The position numbers and the translations under genes were made by a program. This document shows, piece after piece, positions 1-9,464 of a stretch of 64,000 bases of DNA. Source of the stretch: Methylophilaceae bacterium 11. Lineage in GTDB: Bacteria; Pseudomonadota; Gammaproteobacteria; Burkholderiales; Methylophilaceae. The stretch lies in the NCBI GenBank assembly GCA_000525025.1, contig JCKJ01000001.1:1860001-1924000 (forward strand). The letters run 5' to 3'. A model generated the notes under the pieces. It saw only the letters and a program-made list of their open reading frames with translations, did not search any database and was not told the DNA's origin. Numbering within the stretch: the first letter of the stretch is position 1; every line of letters begins with the position of its first letter.

Positions 1-1026
1 ATCTGCTAATACCATGCGCCCTTCTGCATCCGTATGCACAACCTCAATGCTCATGCCATTGAGTGCAATGACGACATCATTTTGTTTGTAAGCCAATGGG
101 CTAATGTGGTTTTGTGCAATCGCCAGCCAGCAGTCAATCTTAATAGGGAGCGCCTGTTGTGTTGCAGCTAGCAGCGTACCCACAGCCACAGCACTGCCAT
201 TCATATCTTCGTGCATGCCTTGCATATACTTTGCAGGTTTCAGGTTATGGCCGCCGGTATCAAAGCATATGCCTTTACCCACCAAGGCAATATGTTGCTT
301 TGCGTCATTCGGCGCATACGTGATGTGCACAATCGCCGCATCTAGCGGGTCAGACCCTTGCGCTACAGCAACAAAAGCACCAGCGCCCATTTTCTTGAGG
401 GCTACCATGTCAAACTCTTCGTATTGCCAGCCATGGGTATTGGCTAGATCCAGCAGTTTTTTTCGGTAAAGTGCAGGCGTCAACTCATTAGGGGGCAATA
501 TGGTCAAGCTACGGCATAGCGCATTCCCCGCCACTCTCGCATTCACTCGCCCGTAAGCATGCTTTGCTTGATAGCCATAAATGGCAACCTCAGTTAACAT
601 ATTGTTTTTTTGGTCTTTTTTGCGCGTAGGTAGTTGTACCGCATTCACTGTCACCACGTAATAACTTGCACAGGCATTGGCCTCGCGTACAACCTCATCT
701 CCATAGACAGCAATCGCAATATTGGCAGGCGACTCATCCAGCAGTGGCTTCACCGCCTTTGCTAATAATGCATGTTTTTGAAATACCGTTAACGTAGGCA
801 ACACTATCACCACGCTGGCTATGCCGCCATTCATCAGCTCAATTTGCAAGGGCGTTTTCTGCAAATCTTTCCATTCCCCTGCTGTACGTGCAAGTTTGGA
901 AGTAACAATTTGTAAAAACGGGCAATCATTTTGCGTTTCATCCCCCAAAACAATCAATATGTGTTTTTCTAACGATAGCGACTGTTCACTACCGATAGGT
1001 GCATGTTGTGATAATTTTAACGACAT
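1..1026 (-). CDS. Leucyl aminopeptidase family (peptidase M17), partial at left edge
   Basis: The minus strand is open from an ATG at 1026 to the window edge (342 codons); the C-terminus is cut off. The catalytic half of an M17 metallo-aminopeptidase is recognisable. GKGICFDTGG (about residues 250-259, lysine 251) corresponds to the GKG-x-x-FDTGG metal/active-site motif, EDMNGSA follows, and HTDAEGRMVLAD near the cut end matches the family signature NTDAEGRL. Cytosolic enzymes of this family remove N-terminal residues using two divalent metals. Oddities: the signature asparagine is histidine, and the usual ISLKP after FDTGG reads HNLKP, so this may be a divergent subfamily rather than orthodox PepA. 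It is transcribed away from aceE. The family call is firm; the exact subfamily is not. Confidence 0.88.
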   Translation of the reverse strand, partial: MSLKLSQHAPIGSEQSLSLEKHILIVLGDETQNDCPFLQIVTSKLARTAGEWKDLQKTPLQIELMNGGIASVVIVLPTLTVFQKHALLAKAVKPLLDESPANIAIAVYGDEVVREANACASYYVVTVNAVQLPTRKKDQKNNMLTEVAIYGYQAKHAYGRVNARVAGNALCRSLTILPPNELTPALYRKKLLDLANTHGWQYEEFDMVALKKMGAGAFVAVAQGSDPLDAAIVHITYAPNDAKQHIALVGKGICFDTGGHNLKPAKYMQGMHEDMNGSAVAVGTLLAATQQALPIKIDCWLAIAQNHISPLAYKQNDVVIALNGMSIEVVHTDAEGRMVLAD

Positions 1027-1236
1027 TCAATCCCTTTGTACTCTTATATAAGATGTATAGAAAAGCTAGCAAAACCAATTTTAAATCCGCCATAAGTCAC
1101 TGTTTTAACTTGACCAAATGGCATAAAAAAGCCACACTAATGCTTAAGAACAACCCAACTCACGTTAAGTAGCTACCCCATTGAACACATTATATGCCTA
1201 GCAACAATACTCTTGTTGTAGGCGCTTGTTATAGAC

Positions 1237-1274
1237 GCGCACTATTGCGCCTTGTTTTTAGCGCACAATAGCGC
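1237..1274 (+). promoter_or_regulatory. Paired GCGC-rich palindromes in front of aceE
   Basis: The 266-bp gap between the aminopeptidase and aceE holds two small dyads just before the aceE start at 1293. One is GCGCA-CTAT-TGCGC at 1237-1250, the other GCGC-ACAATA-GCGC at 1261-1274. The second lies 18 nt before the start codon and touches the ribosome binding site (GGAG around 1278). They could be an operator pair for a pyruvate-responsive repressor or an attenuating hairpin. No regulator gene is next door, so this is only a candidate. Confidence 0.35.
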
Positions 1275-1292
1275 GATGGAGAAATCTCACGC

Positions 1293-3965
1293 ATGGCAAC
1301 AAACCCGAGTAACAATCACTTACAAGAAACAGATCCGTTAGAAACTCAAGAATGGCTAGACGCACTCACCTCAGTGATTGAAACAGAAGGCACTGAACGT
1401 GCACACTTTCTGTTAGAAGCGATGATTGATAAAGCACGACGCTCTGGTAGCAACTTGCCTTACAACGCAACAACCGCCTATGTAAATACCATCCCAACCC
1501 ATTTACAAGCAAAATTGCCGGGCGATCCGGAAATGGAACGCCGCGTACGTGCGCTGGTACGTTGGAACGCCATCATGACGGTATTGCGCGCCAATGAGAA
1601 ATCGCCAGGTGTAGGTGGACACATTGCCAGCTTTCAATCTGCTGCTACTTTGTATGACACTGGGTTTAACTATTTTTTCCGCGCTGCCAATGAGAACTTT
1701 GGCGGCGATTGCGTCTACTTCCAAGGCCACTCCTCACCAGGCGTATATGCCCGCGCTTTCTTAGAAGGCCGCATTAACGAAGAGCAAATGGATAACTTCC
1801 GTCAAGAAACTGGCGGCAACGGCTTATCTAGCTACCCACATCCTTGGCTGATGCCGGATTTCTGGCAATTCCCAACCGTTTCAATGGGCTTAGGACCATT
1901 GGCTGGGATATATCAAGCACGCTTTTTGAAATACATTCACGACCGTGGCATTGCTGATACCAGCGACCGTAAGGTATGGGTATTCTGTGGTGATGGCGAA
2001 ATGGATGAGCCCGAGTCATTAGGTGCGATTTCATTGGCTTCACGCGAAAAATTAGACAACCTTATTTTCGTCATTAACTGTAACTTGCAACGCTTAGATG
2101 GTCCGGTACGTGGCAACGGTAAAATCATCCAAGAACTGGAGTCCGACTTCCGTGGTTCTGGCTGGAACGTACTCAAAGTGATTTGGGGTTCTTATTGGGA
2201 CCCACTGTTGGCCATGGATAAAGATGGTCTACTCAAAAAACGCATGGAAGAATGTGTGGACGGCGAGTACCAAAACTTCAAAGCCAAAGGCGGTGCATAC
2301 ACCCGCGAAAACTTCTTTGGCAAATATCCAGAGCTGAAAGAAATGGTCGCCGCGATGTCCGATCAAGACATCTGGCGCCTGAATCGTGGCGGTCATGATC
2401 CACATAAAGTATTTGCTGCGTATCACGCTGCAGTCAACCATAAAGGTCAGCCTACAGTAATTTTAGCCAAAACCGTCAAAGGCTATGGTATGGGTGACGC
2501 AGGTGAGGGTCAAAATACAACCCATCAACAAAAGAGCATGGATATTGAGTCACTCAAAAAATTCCGCGATCGCTTCGACTTACCACTGACTGACGAGCAA
2601 GTCGAAAACCTATCATTCTACAAACCAGCAGATGACAGCCCAGAAATGAAGTACATGGCGGAACGCCGTACTGCAATGGGTGGTTTTGTACCGCAACGTC
2701 GCCGTAAAGGTAACGAACTTACCGTGCCTGAGCTTTCAGCATTCGAGAATATGTTAGGTGCGACCGGTGAGCGTGAAATCTCGACCACCATGGCGTTTGT
2801 GCGTATTTTGTCTACATTGGTACGTGACAAACAAATTGGTAAATATGTGGTGCCAATTGTGCCAGACGAAGCACGTACATTCGGTATGGAAGGTATGTTC
2901 CGTCAGCTCGGCATCTATTCATCAGTTGGCCAGCTATATGAGCCAATGGACTCTGACCAAGTCATGTATTACAAAGAGTCTAAAGATGGTCAGATTTTAG
3001 AGGAAGGCATCAACGAGGCTGGTTCATTCGCCAGCTGGTTAGCCGCTGCTACGTCTTACAGCGTGACCGGCACACAAATGATTCCGTTCTACATTTACTA
3101 CTCTATGTTTGGTTTCCAACGTATTGGCGACTTTGCATGGGCAGCAGGTGATAGTCGTGCACGTGGCTTCTTATTAGGCGCTACCGCTGGCCGTACCACA
3201 TTGAATGGTGAGGGTTTACAGCATGAAGATGGCCATAGCCATTTGATGTCTGCAACGATTCCTAACTGTGTCTCTTACGACCCAACATTCGCCTACGAAT
3301 TAGCTGTAATTATTCAAGAAGGCTTACGTCGCATGGTACAAAATCAAGAAGATGTGTACTACTACATCACCTTGATGAACGAAAACTACAGCCACCCAGC
3401 CATGCCAGAAGGCAGCGCGGAAGGCATTCTAAAAGGCATGTATAGCTTTAGCAAATCCAAAGCCAAAGGCCCTAAAGTGCAATTGATGGGTTCAGGCGTA
3501 ATTCTGCGTGAAGTGATTGCCGCAGGTGAGTTGCTAGAAAAAGATTGGGGCGTATCGTCTGATATCTGGAGCGTCACCAGCTTTACAGAACTGCGCCGTG
3601 AAGGTATCGATGTAGAGCGCTGGAACTTGCTCAACCCAGATCAAAAGCAAAAAACCAGCTATGTTGGCCAGTTACTTGCCAAAGCAGAAGGTCCAGTCAT
3701 CGCTTCTACTGATTACATGCGTTCATTTGCCGATCAAATTCGTAACTTTGTACCTAATCGCTTTGTGACTTTAGGCACCGATGGTTATGGCCGCTCAGAC
3801 TCACGCGAAGCCTTGCGTGACTTCTTTGAGGTTGATCGCTACCACGTTGTATTAGCGGCATTAAAAGCATTGGCTGACGATGGCAAATTACCTGCAAGTA
3901 AAGCGGCAGAAGCCATTAAGAAATATAACATTAATGTTAACCGCCCCAACCCTGCGACCATTTAA
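1293..3965 (+). CDS. aceE: Pyruvate dehydrogenase E1 component, homodimeric type
   Basis: This thiamine-diphosphate enzyme decarboxylates pyruvate and acetylates the lipoyl group of E2 in the pyruvate dehydrogenase complex, feeding acetyl-CoA to the TCA cycle. Its 890 residues are normal for the single-chain AceE of proteobacteria (about 887). The ThDP motif is visible as GDGEMDEPESLG starting at residue 233, closed by NCN at 262-264. The HIS-rich active-site loop region and the transketolase-like middle domain (EGGLQHEDGHSHL-like stretch near residue 645) are also present. The ATG at 1293 follows GGAG with good spacing. aceF and lpdA follow, but unusually an outer-membrane protein gene lies between aceE and aceF. 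Confidence 0.97.
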   Translation: MATNPSNNHLQETDPLETQEWLDALTSVIETEGTERAHFLLEAMIDKARRSGSNLPYNATTAYVNTIPTHLQAKLPGDPEMERRVRALVRWNAIMTVLRANEKSPGVGGHIASFQSAATLYDTGFNYFFRAANENFGGDCVYFQGHSSPGVYARAFLEGRINEEQMDNFRQETGGNGLSSYPHPWLMPDFWQFPTVSMGLGPLAGIYQARFLKYIHDRGIADTSDRKVWVFCGDGEMDEPESLGAISLASREKLDNLIFVINCNLQRLDGPVRGNGKIIQELESDFRGSGWNVLKVIWGSYWDPLLAMDKDGLLKKRMEECVDGEYQNFKAKGGAYTRENFFGKYPELKEMVAAMSDQDIWRLNRGGHDPHKVFAAYHAAVNHKGQPTVILAKTVKGYGMGDAGEGQNTTHQQKSMDIESLKKFRDRFDLPLTDEQVENLSFYKPADDSPEMKYMAERRTAMGGFVPQRRRKGNELTVPELSAFENMLGATGEREISTTMAFVRILSTLVRDKQIGKYVVPIVPDEARTFGMEGMFRQLGIYSSVGQLYEPMDSDQVMYYKESKDGQILEEGINEAGSFASWLAAATSYSVTGTQMIPFYIYYSMFGFQRIGDFAWAAGDSRARGFLLGATAGRTTLNGEGLQHEDGHSHLMSATIPNCVSYDPTFAYELAVIIQEGLRRMVQNQEDVYYYITLMNENYSHPAMPEGSAEGILKGMYSFSKSKAKGPKVQLMGSGVILREVIAAGELLEKDWGVSSDIWSVTSFTELRREGIDVERWNLLNPDQKQKTSYVGQLLAKAEGPVIASTDYMRSFADQIRNFVPNRFVTLGTDGYGRSDSREALRDFFEVDRYHVVLAALKALADDGKLPASKAAEAIKKYNINVNRPNPATI

Positions 3966-4081
3966 CGTAGAGTTTGCGAGTGTCGCGCATCGAAGCAATT
4001 CTTGTGCGCGGCAACTTTACGCTACATATGATTGCCCAGAATGATTGAGTGCGCTGCATAGTGCATAAATTGGATCTGTTA

Positions 4082-4804
4082 ATGAATCTGAAACATCGGT
4101 TAATACGTAAAAGAAACAAGTACTTGCTATTATTAATGCTAATAATAAATACCTTTAGCATTACCTCAGCATTTGCACAACAAAGCTTATTTAATGTTCC
4201 TTCAGTAGAAACGACAGAAAAAAACAAGTACTTTTTTCAAGAGCAGGTGGACTTATTTTCTAAAGGGGTCGCCAACACCACCTTAGACTATGGCTTAGGA
4301 CAAGGATGGGAAACTGGCCTGACAATCCCTGGCGTCAACTTTTACTCAGGAGACCAAGCCGATCCGATGCTATTAGTGAATGTGCAAAAAGGATTTTATG
4401 TAAACGAATCTTGGAAAGTAGGCGTCGGTACGCAAACTGGCTATACCGTGCCATTCCATGATTCCAGCACAGAATTCGCTACTTTTAACTATTGGAACAA
4501 TGCCTTTGATTTAAATGATTGGGGCAAATATTACTTAGGCGTCTATTCAGCCAATAAAGCCATTACGGGAAACAGCGCAAATACTAACTTTTTAGCTGGC
4601 GTAGAACTGCCTTTTACTCAGAACGTCCACATCATGGCAGATTATATTGGTGGCAAAAATGATATTGGCGCAACCGCTATTGGTCTTGTTTGGTATGCCT
4701 CCAAAAAATGGCAATTTTCAGCGGGTGGTCAGTTTTCTAACGACCATCATTCTAAAGACGCCTTCCAAGGCGCTATTGTCGAGTTTACTTTTGTAGAGCA
4801 ATAA
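4082..4804 (+). CDS. Putative outer-membrane beta-barrel protein between aceE and aceF
   Basis: I do not recognise the family. Starting at the ATG at 4082 gives 240 residues with a clear export signal: a basic stretch (HRLIRKRNK), a leucine-rich core and a likely cleavage after SAFA before QQSLF. A start at 4049 would add 11 residues, but 4082 has GGA at 4072-4074, so I prefer it. The mature part alternates polar and hydrophobic residues, is rich in Tyr, Trp, Gly and Asn, and ends in strands such as WQFSAGGQFSND and GAIVEFTFVEQ, as expected of an outer-membrane barrel. It sits in line with the pyruvate dehydrogenase genes but has no obvious metabolic link to them. It may have its own promoter. 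Confidence 0.7.
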   Translation: MNLKHRLIRKRNKYLLLLMLIINTFSITSAFAQQSLFNVPSVETTEKNKYFFQEQVDLFSKGVANTTLDYGLGQGWETGLTIPGVNFYSGDQADPMLLVNVQKGFYVNESWKVGVGTQTGYTVPFHDSSTEFATFNYWNNAFDLNDWGKYYLGVYSANKAITGNSANTNFLAGVELPFTQNVHIMADYIGGKNDIGATAIGLVWYASKKWQFSAGGQFSNDHHSKDAFQGAIVEFTFVEQ

Positions 4805-4929
4805 AAAGCGTAAAATTCACATGAAAGTTTTATATAATTAAGGGCTATGAAAGCGTAATGACAATGACAGAAAACCTACCCTCCTGTTGCTTTTTAGTCT
4901 TACGCTTTTAAAAAATAAAAAGGTACTTT

Positions 4930-6267
4930 ATGAGTTTGAAAGAAATTTTAGTCCCGGATATCGGTAACTTTGACAGCGTGGATGTGATTGAAGTACTGGT
5001 CAAAGTGGGCGACACCATTGCAAAAGAAGACTCGCTCATTACTGTAGAGTCTGACAAGGCTTCCATGGACATCCCCTCCTCGCTCGCTGGTGTGGTGAAA
5101 GAAGTTAGCATTAAAGTGGGTGATAAAACCAAACAAGGCGCTTTGATTTTAACAGTGGACACCTCGGCGGAAGCCGCGCCAGCAGAGAAACCTGCTGCGC
5201 AACCAACCGCAACACCTGTCGTTTCTACTGTCAAAGTGGACGAGAAGCCCGTAGCCATTCCACAGCCTAGCCACCCTGTTGCCGAGCCACCAGCAGTGAT
5301 CCAACCGAAAGCCACACCTAATCCAGTGGCGGCTTCTAGCGTAGCAGCTGATGGAAAATTGGCACACGCCAGTCCGTCTGTGCGTAAATTTGCACGAGAG
5401 TTAGGTGTGAATTTAGCATTAGTCAAAGCCTCTGGCCCCAAACACCGCATTTTACAAGCCGATGTACAAGCCTTTGTGAAAGGCGAGCTAGCCAAACCAC
5501 GTACCGAGACCATGGGTAGCGGATTATCCACATTGCCTATGCCTGTGATTGATTTCAGTCAGTTTGGCGAGATTGAAACCAAACCGCTATCACGCATCAA
5601 AAAACTATCCGGTGCTAACTTGCATCGTAATTGGGTCACTGCTCCGCATGTGACACAGTTTGACGAGGCTGACATTACCGATTTGGAAGATTTCCGCAAA
5701 TCCATGTTGGCGGATGCTGAAAAACGTGGCGTGAAATTAACCTTACTTGCTTTCTTGATGAAAGCGGTGGTCAACGCATTACGCACCTACCCTAACTTTA
5801 ACGCATCACTTTCACCAGAAGGTGATAGCCTGATTTTGAAACAGTATTATCACGTAGGCTTTGCTTGTGATACACCTGATGGTTTAGTGGTACCGGTAGT
5901 ACGCAATGTCAACCAAAAAGACGTGATGGATATTGCCCGTGATTTAGCAGAGCTCTCTGCCAAAGCGCGCGAGCGCAAACTTAAAGTAGAAGAGATGCAA
6001 GGTGGCTGTTTTACTATTTCTAGCTTGGGTGGTATTGGCGGCACCATGTTTACACCGATTATCAATTGCCCAGAAGTGGCGATTTTGGGTGTGTCTCGTG
6101 CGTCTATGCAGCCAGTCTACAATGCAGAAATGAAAGGCTTTGAACCAAGACTGGTCATGCCACTTTCACTCTCTTACGATCACCGTGTGATTGATGGTGC
6201 AGATGGGGCGCGCTTTACTAGCCACTTACGTATGATGTTAAGCGACGTTCGCCGTCTCTTGCTCTAA
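4930..6267 (+). CDS. aceF: Dihydrolipoyllysine acetyltransferase (pyruvate dehydrogenase E2)
   Basis: The E2 core of the pyruvate dehydrogenase complex transfers the acetyl group from lipoamide to CoA. From the N-terminus it has one lipoyl domain (residues 1-78, lipoylated Lys43 in ESDKASMD), an Ala/Pro-rich linker, an E3-binding domain (about 143-182), and the catalytic domain ending in SYDHRVIDGADGARF with catalytic His418 and Asp422. At 445 residues with a single lipoyl domain it is short compared with the three-domain E. coli protein. AAGG precedes the ATG. lpdA begins 11 nt after the stop, so the two are surely cotranscribed. The gap before aceF (4805-4929) carries complementary AAAGCGTAA/TTACGCTTT segments that could form a loose hairpin. 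Confidence 0.96.
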   Translation: MSLKEILVPDIGNFDSVDVIEVLVKVGDTIAKEDSLITVESDKASMDIPSSLAGVVKEVSIKVGDKTKQGALILTVDTSAEAAPAEKPAAQPTATPVVSTVKVDEKPVAIPQPSHPVAEPPAVIQPKATPNPVAASSVAADGKLAHASPSVRKFARELGVNLALVKASGPKHRILQADVQAFVKGELAKPRTETMGSGLSTLPMPVIDFSQFGEIETKPLSRIKKLSGANLHRNWVTAPHVTQFDEADITDLEDFRKSMLADAEKRGVKLTLLAFLMKAVVNALRTYPNFNASLSPEGDSLILKQYYHVGFACDTPDGLVVPVVRNVNQKDVMDIARDLAELSAKARERKLKVEEMQGGCFTISSLGGIGGTMFTPIINCPEVAILGVSRASMQPVYNAEMKGFEPRLVMPLSLSYDHRVIDGADGARFTSHLRMMLSDVRRLLL

Positions 6268-6278
6268 CAGGAATTTTC

Positions 6279-8033
6279 ATGAGTAATATTGTAGAAGTTT
6301 TAGTACCAGATATTGGTAATTTTGAATCTGTTGATGTCATTGAAGTGCACATCAAAGCGGGTGACACCATCGCCAAAGAAGACTCGCTCATCACCGTAGA
6401 GTCAGACAAAGCGTCGATGGACATCCCTTCCTCACATGCAGGGACAGTCAAAGAAGTCAAAATCAATGTCGGCGACAAAGTGGCCAAAGGTACCGTTGTT
6501 TTATTATTAGAAGCGGAAGCCGCAGCGAGTGCACCTGCAAAAGCAGAGGCTGCAGCGCCTATTGCGACACCAGCGCCAGTTGCAGCGCCAACACCGGCAG
6601 CACCTGCTGGCAATAACGATTTATCTGCCCAAGTGGTCGTGCTGGGCTCAGGCCCCGGCGGTTATACCGCAGCCTTCCGCGCTGCTGATTTAGGCCTAAA
6701 AGTGGTCTTGATTGAGCGCTACTCCACATTAGGTGGTGTATGTTTAAACGTAGGCTGTATTCCATCTAAAGCATTGTTACATACGGCAAAAGTCATTACA
6801 GAAGCAGAAGAAACTGCACACCACGGTGTCGCCTTTGGTAAACCGAATGTAGATCTAGAGCAATTGCGTAACTGGAAAGCCAATGACGTAGTAGGCAAGC
6901 TCACCGGTGGCTTAGCAGCCATGGCTAAACAGCGCGGTGTGACCGTGGTCAATGGTGTAGGCAAGTTCACTAGCTCGCATCAAATTGCCGTGACAGCAGC
7001 AGACGGCAAAGTGACTACAGTTGGTTTTGAAAACGCCATTATTGCAGCGGGTTCTCAAGCCACGAAATTCCCAGGCGCGCCAGAAGACGAACGCATCATG
7101 GACTCCACAGGTGCATTAGCTTTGGCTGATATTCCAAAACGCATGCTTGTCATCGGCGGCGGGATTATTGGTTTGGAAATGGGCACCGTGTACGACGCCC
7201 TTGGCACCAAAGTCAGCGTGGTTGAGTTTATGGATGGGCTGATTACCGGGTGTGACCGTGATTTAGTTCGCCCACTACAAAAGCGCATGGAGAAACGCTT
7301 TGAAAGCATCATGCTCTCCACCAAAGTATCTAAAATTGAAGCTAAGTCAGACGGCATTCACGTGAGTTTTGAGGGCGAAGAAGCGCCCAAAGAAACACAA
7401 GTATACGATCGTGTGTTGGTTTCCATTGGTCGTCGCCCAAATGGCAAAAATATCGGTGCGGAAAACGCTGGCGTTGCAGTAGATGACCGTGGTTTTATTG
7501 CCGTCGATAAGCAAATGCGTACTAACGTACCGCATATCTTTGCGATTGGTGACATTGTGGGCCAACCTATGTTAGCCCACAAAGCCACGCACGAAGCCAA
7601 AGTAGCGGCGGAAGTGATTGCCGGACATAAAGTAGAATTTATTGCCAGCGTGATTCCAAGCGTGGCTTATACAGACCCAGAAGTGGCTTGGGTAGGGTTA
7701 ACAGAAACAGAAGCCAAAGCCAAAGGTATCGAGATTGAAAAAGCCAGCTTCCCATGGGCAGCAAGTGGCCGTGCGCTTTCTATTGCGCGAACCGAAGGCA
7801 CTACCAAGCTAATTTTCGACAAAGAAACCCACCGCGTGATTGGGGCTGGCATTGTCGGCATCAATGCTGGTGAGTTATTGGCCGAAGCAGTATTAGCAAT
7901 TGAAATGGGTGCGGATGCCCATGATTTAGGTCTGACCATCCATGCGCACCCTACACTTTCCGAGACGATTTGCTTTGCAGCCGAAGTCAAAGAAGGCACC
8001 ATTACCGATATGTTGCCGCCCAAAAAACGCTGA
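6279..8033 (+). CDS. lpdA: Dihydrolipoyl dehydrogenase with N-terminal lipoyl domain (E3)
   Basis: This flavoprotein reoxidises dihydrolipoamide with NAD+. It has 584 residues instead of about 475 because a lipoyl domain (1-78, Lys44) and an Ala/Pro linker are fused in front. The FAD motif GSGPGGYTAAF starts near 120, the redox disulfide is Cys155/Cys160 in GGVCLNVGCIPSK, the NAD-binding GGGIIGLEMG follows, and the His-Glu pair is His557/Glu562 in HAHPTLSE. All catalytic residues are present. AGGAA stands before the ATG. The lipoyl domain closely copies that of the neighbouring aceF. A fused lipoyl domain is known in pyruvate dehydrogenase E3 proteins of betaproteobacteria such as Neisseria and Ralstonia. 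Confidence 0.97.
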   Translation: MSNIVEVLVPDIGNFESVDVIEVHIKAGDTIAKEDSLITVESDKASMDIPSSHAGTVKEVKINVGDKVAKGTVVLLLEAEAAASAPAKAEAAAPIATPAPVAAPTPAAPAGNNDLSAQVVVLGSGPGGYTAAFRAADLGLKVVLIERYSTLGGVCLNVGCIPSKALLHTAKVITEAEETAHHGVAFGKPNVDLEQLRNWKANDVVGKLTGGLAAMAKQRGVTVVNGVGKFTSSHQIAVTAADGKVTTVGFENAIIAAGSQATKFPGAPEDERIMDSTGALALADIPKRMLVIGGGIIGLEMGTVYDALGTKVSVVEFMDGLITGCDRDLVRPLQKRMEKRFESIMLSTKVSKIEAKSDGIHVSFEGEEAPKETQVYDRVLVSIGRRPNGKNIGAENAGVAVDDRGFIAVDKQMRTNVPHIFAIGDIVGQPMLAHKATHEAKVAAEVIAGHKVEFIASVIPSVAYTDPEVAWVGLTETEAKAKGIEIEKASFPWAASGRALSIARTEGTTKLIFDKETHRVIGAGIVGINAGELLAEAVLAIEMGADAHDLGLTIHAHPTLSETICFAAEVKEGTITDMLPPKKR

Positions 8034-8050
8034 TATTCACTTAGCTAATT

Positions 8051-9445
8051 ATGTCCAATGATCATTTTTCAGCACAGGACTTATTACTAAGCTTAGAAAA
8101 GTTACTCCCAGCAGACAGAGTCTTTACTGACCCTGTCGATTGCTTCGCTTACGCATACGACAACTCCCGAAACTACCACAGCCCAATCGCTGTGGTATTT
8201 CCGCTTAGTGCAGAAGAAGTCTCTAGCGTTATTCTGTTATGCAATCAGCACCATGTACCTGTAATCCCAAGAGGCCGCGGCACTGGTACAGCCGGTGGTA
8301 GCGTGCCAGAGATAGGTGGCGTGGTCATGTCGTTAGAACGCATGACCAACATCCTCAGTGTCGATGGCGATAACCGCATGGCCATTGTTGAGCCCGGCGT
8401 GCTTAACCAGACCTTGCAAGATGCCGTGAAATCAGCCGGATTTTTCTGGCCGCCAGACCCTTCCAGCGCCGCGTATTGCAGCATCGGTGGCAACCTCGCC
8501 ACTTGTGCTGCTGGACCACATGCAGTGAAGTATGGTGTCACACGCGACCACGTATTAGGGCTTAAGGCAGTCACAGGCAAAGGCGATATCATCCGCACTG
8601 GTTGCTACACCAGTAAAGGCGTAGTGGGCTATGACTTGACCCGCCTGATTATTGGTTCCGAGGGCACTTTGGCGGTGGTGACAGAAGCCACGCTCAAACT
8701 CACCCCACTCCCCAAGCACACTGGCGGCATCACGGCAGAATTTGTGGATACCTACAGTTGCGCTAAAGCCATCGCAGCCATTATGGCGCAGCCGTATACC
8801 CCAAGCGCATTAGAATTTTTGGATAATGGCGCGCTGAACCTGATACGCAACAAACACAAAAACTTACTGCCAGAAAATGCCAAAGCCTATCTGATGATTG
8901 AAGTGGATGGCAGCCAACAAGAAATTATTGAAGCGACCGAAGCGATTTTACAAGCCTGCCAAGTCAATGGCCTGATTGAAGCAAAGCCCGCGCATGACAC
9001 CAAAGCGTTGTGGGCTGCGCGTAAAGCACTGTCACCCCTGCTGAAAGACATAGCACCAAAAAAAATCAATGAAGATATTGCAGTGCCAGTATCACACCTG
9101 CCTGAACTGCTGACTGGGTTGGAAAAACTGAGCAGCCAGTACCAAATCAGCAACGTCAATTTCGGTCACGCCGGCAATGGCAATATCCATGTCAATTTAC
9201 TGGTAAACCCCGATAACCCGGAAGAAATGAAACGCGCCTATGCCTGCTTGGATGAGGTGTTTAGTTTAGTACTATCGCTGCAGGGCACACTCTCTGGCGA
9301 GCATGGCGTGGGCATGGCCAAACGCCCGTTTGTATCACGCGAGATTGACGCCGTCACCATGCAACTGATGAAGCAAGTCAAACTGACGTTTGACCCCAAT
9401 AACATTCTGAACCCGGGCAAGTTATTCCCGGCAGATAACGCTTAA
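8051..9445 (+). CDS. GlcD-like FAD-linked oxidase (2-hydroxyacid dehydrogenase)
   Basis: This belongs to the FAD-linked oxidases of the GlcD / D-lactate dehydrogenase type, which oxidise a 2-hydroxy acid to the 2-oxo acid. The FAD-binding half shows PRGRGTGTAGGSVP (about residue 75), DPSSAAYCSIGGNLATCAAG and IGSEGTLAVVTEATLKL. The C-terminal cap shows FGHAGNGNIHVNLLV and GEHGVGMAKRPFV. At 464 residues it is complete. It starts 17 nt after lpdA on the same strand, and no glcE or glcF follows, so D-lactate to pyruvate (substrate for the preceding complex) is as plausible as glycolate oxidation. The substrate cannot be read from the sequence. The ribosome site before 8051 is weak. Confidence 0.88.
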   Translation: MSNDHFSAQDLLLSLEKLLPADRVFTDPVDCFAYAYDNSRNYHSPIAVVFPLSAEEVSSVILLCNQHHVPVIPRGRGTGTAGGSVPEIGGVVMSLERMTNILSVDGDNRMAIVEPGVLNQTLQDAVKSAGFFWPPDPSSAAYCSIGGNLATCAAGPHAVKYGVTRDHVLGLKAVTGKGDIIRTGCYTSKGVVGYDLTRLIIGSEGTLAVVTEATLKLTPLPKHTGGITAEFVDTYSCAKAIAAIMAQPYTPSALEFLDNGALNLIRNKHKNLLPENAKAYLMIEVDGSQQEIIEATEAILQACQVNGLIEAKPAHDTKALWAARKALSPLLKDIAPKKINEDIAVPVSHLPELLTGLEKLSSQYQISNVNFGHAGNGNIHVNLLVNPDNPEEMKRAYACLDEVFSLVLSLQGTLSGEHGVGMAKRPFVSREIDAVTMQLMKQVKLTFDPNNILNPGKLFPADNA

Positions 9446-9464
9446 CCAAATAGGCAAAGCTTAG

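Noticed and set aside
104-469. Plus-strand cysteine/alanine-rich frame near the left edge
   Set aside because: It is the complement of the M17 peptidase gene, which has clear family motifs on the minus strand.
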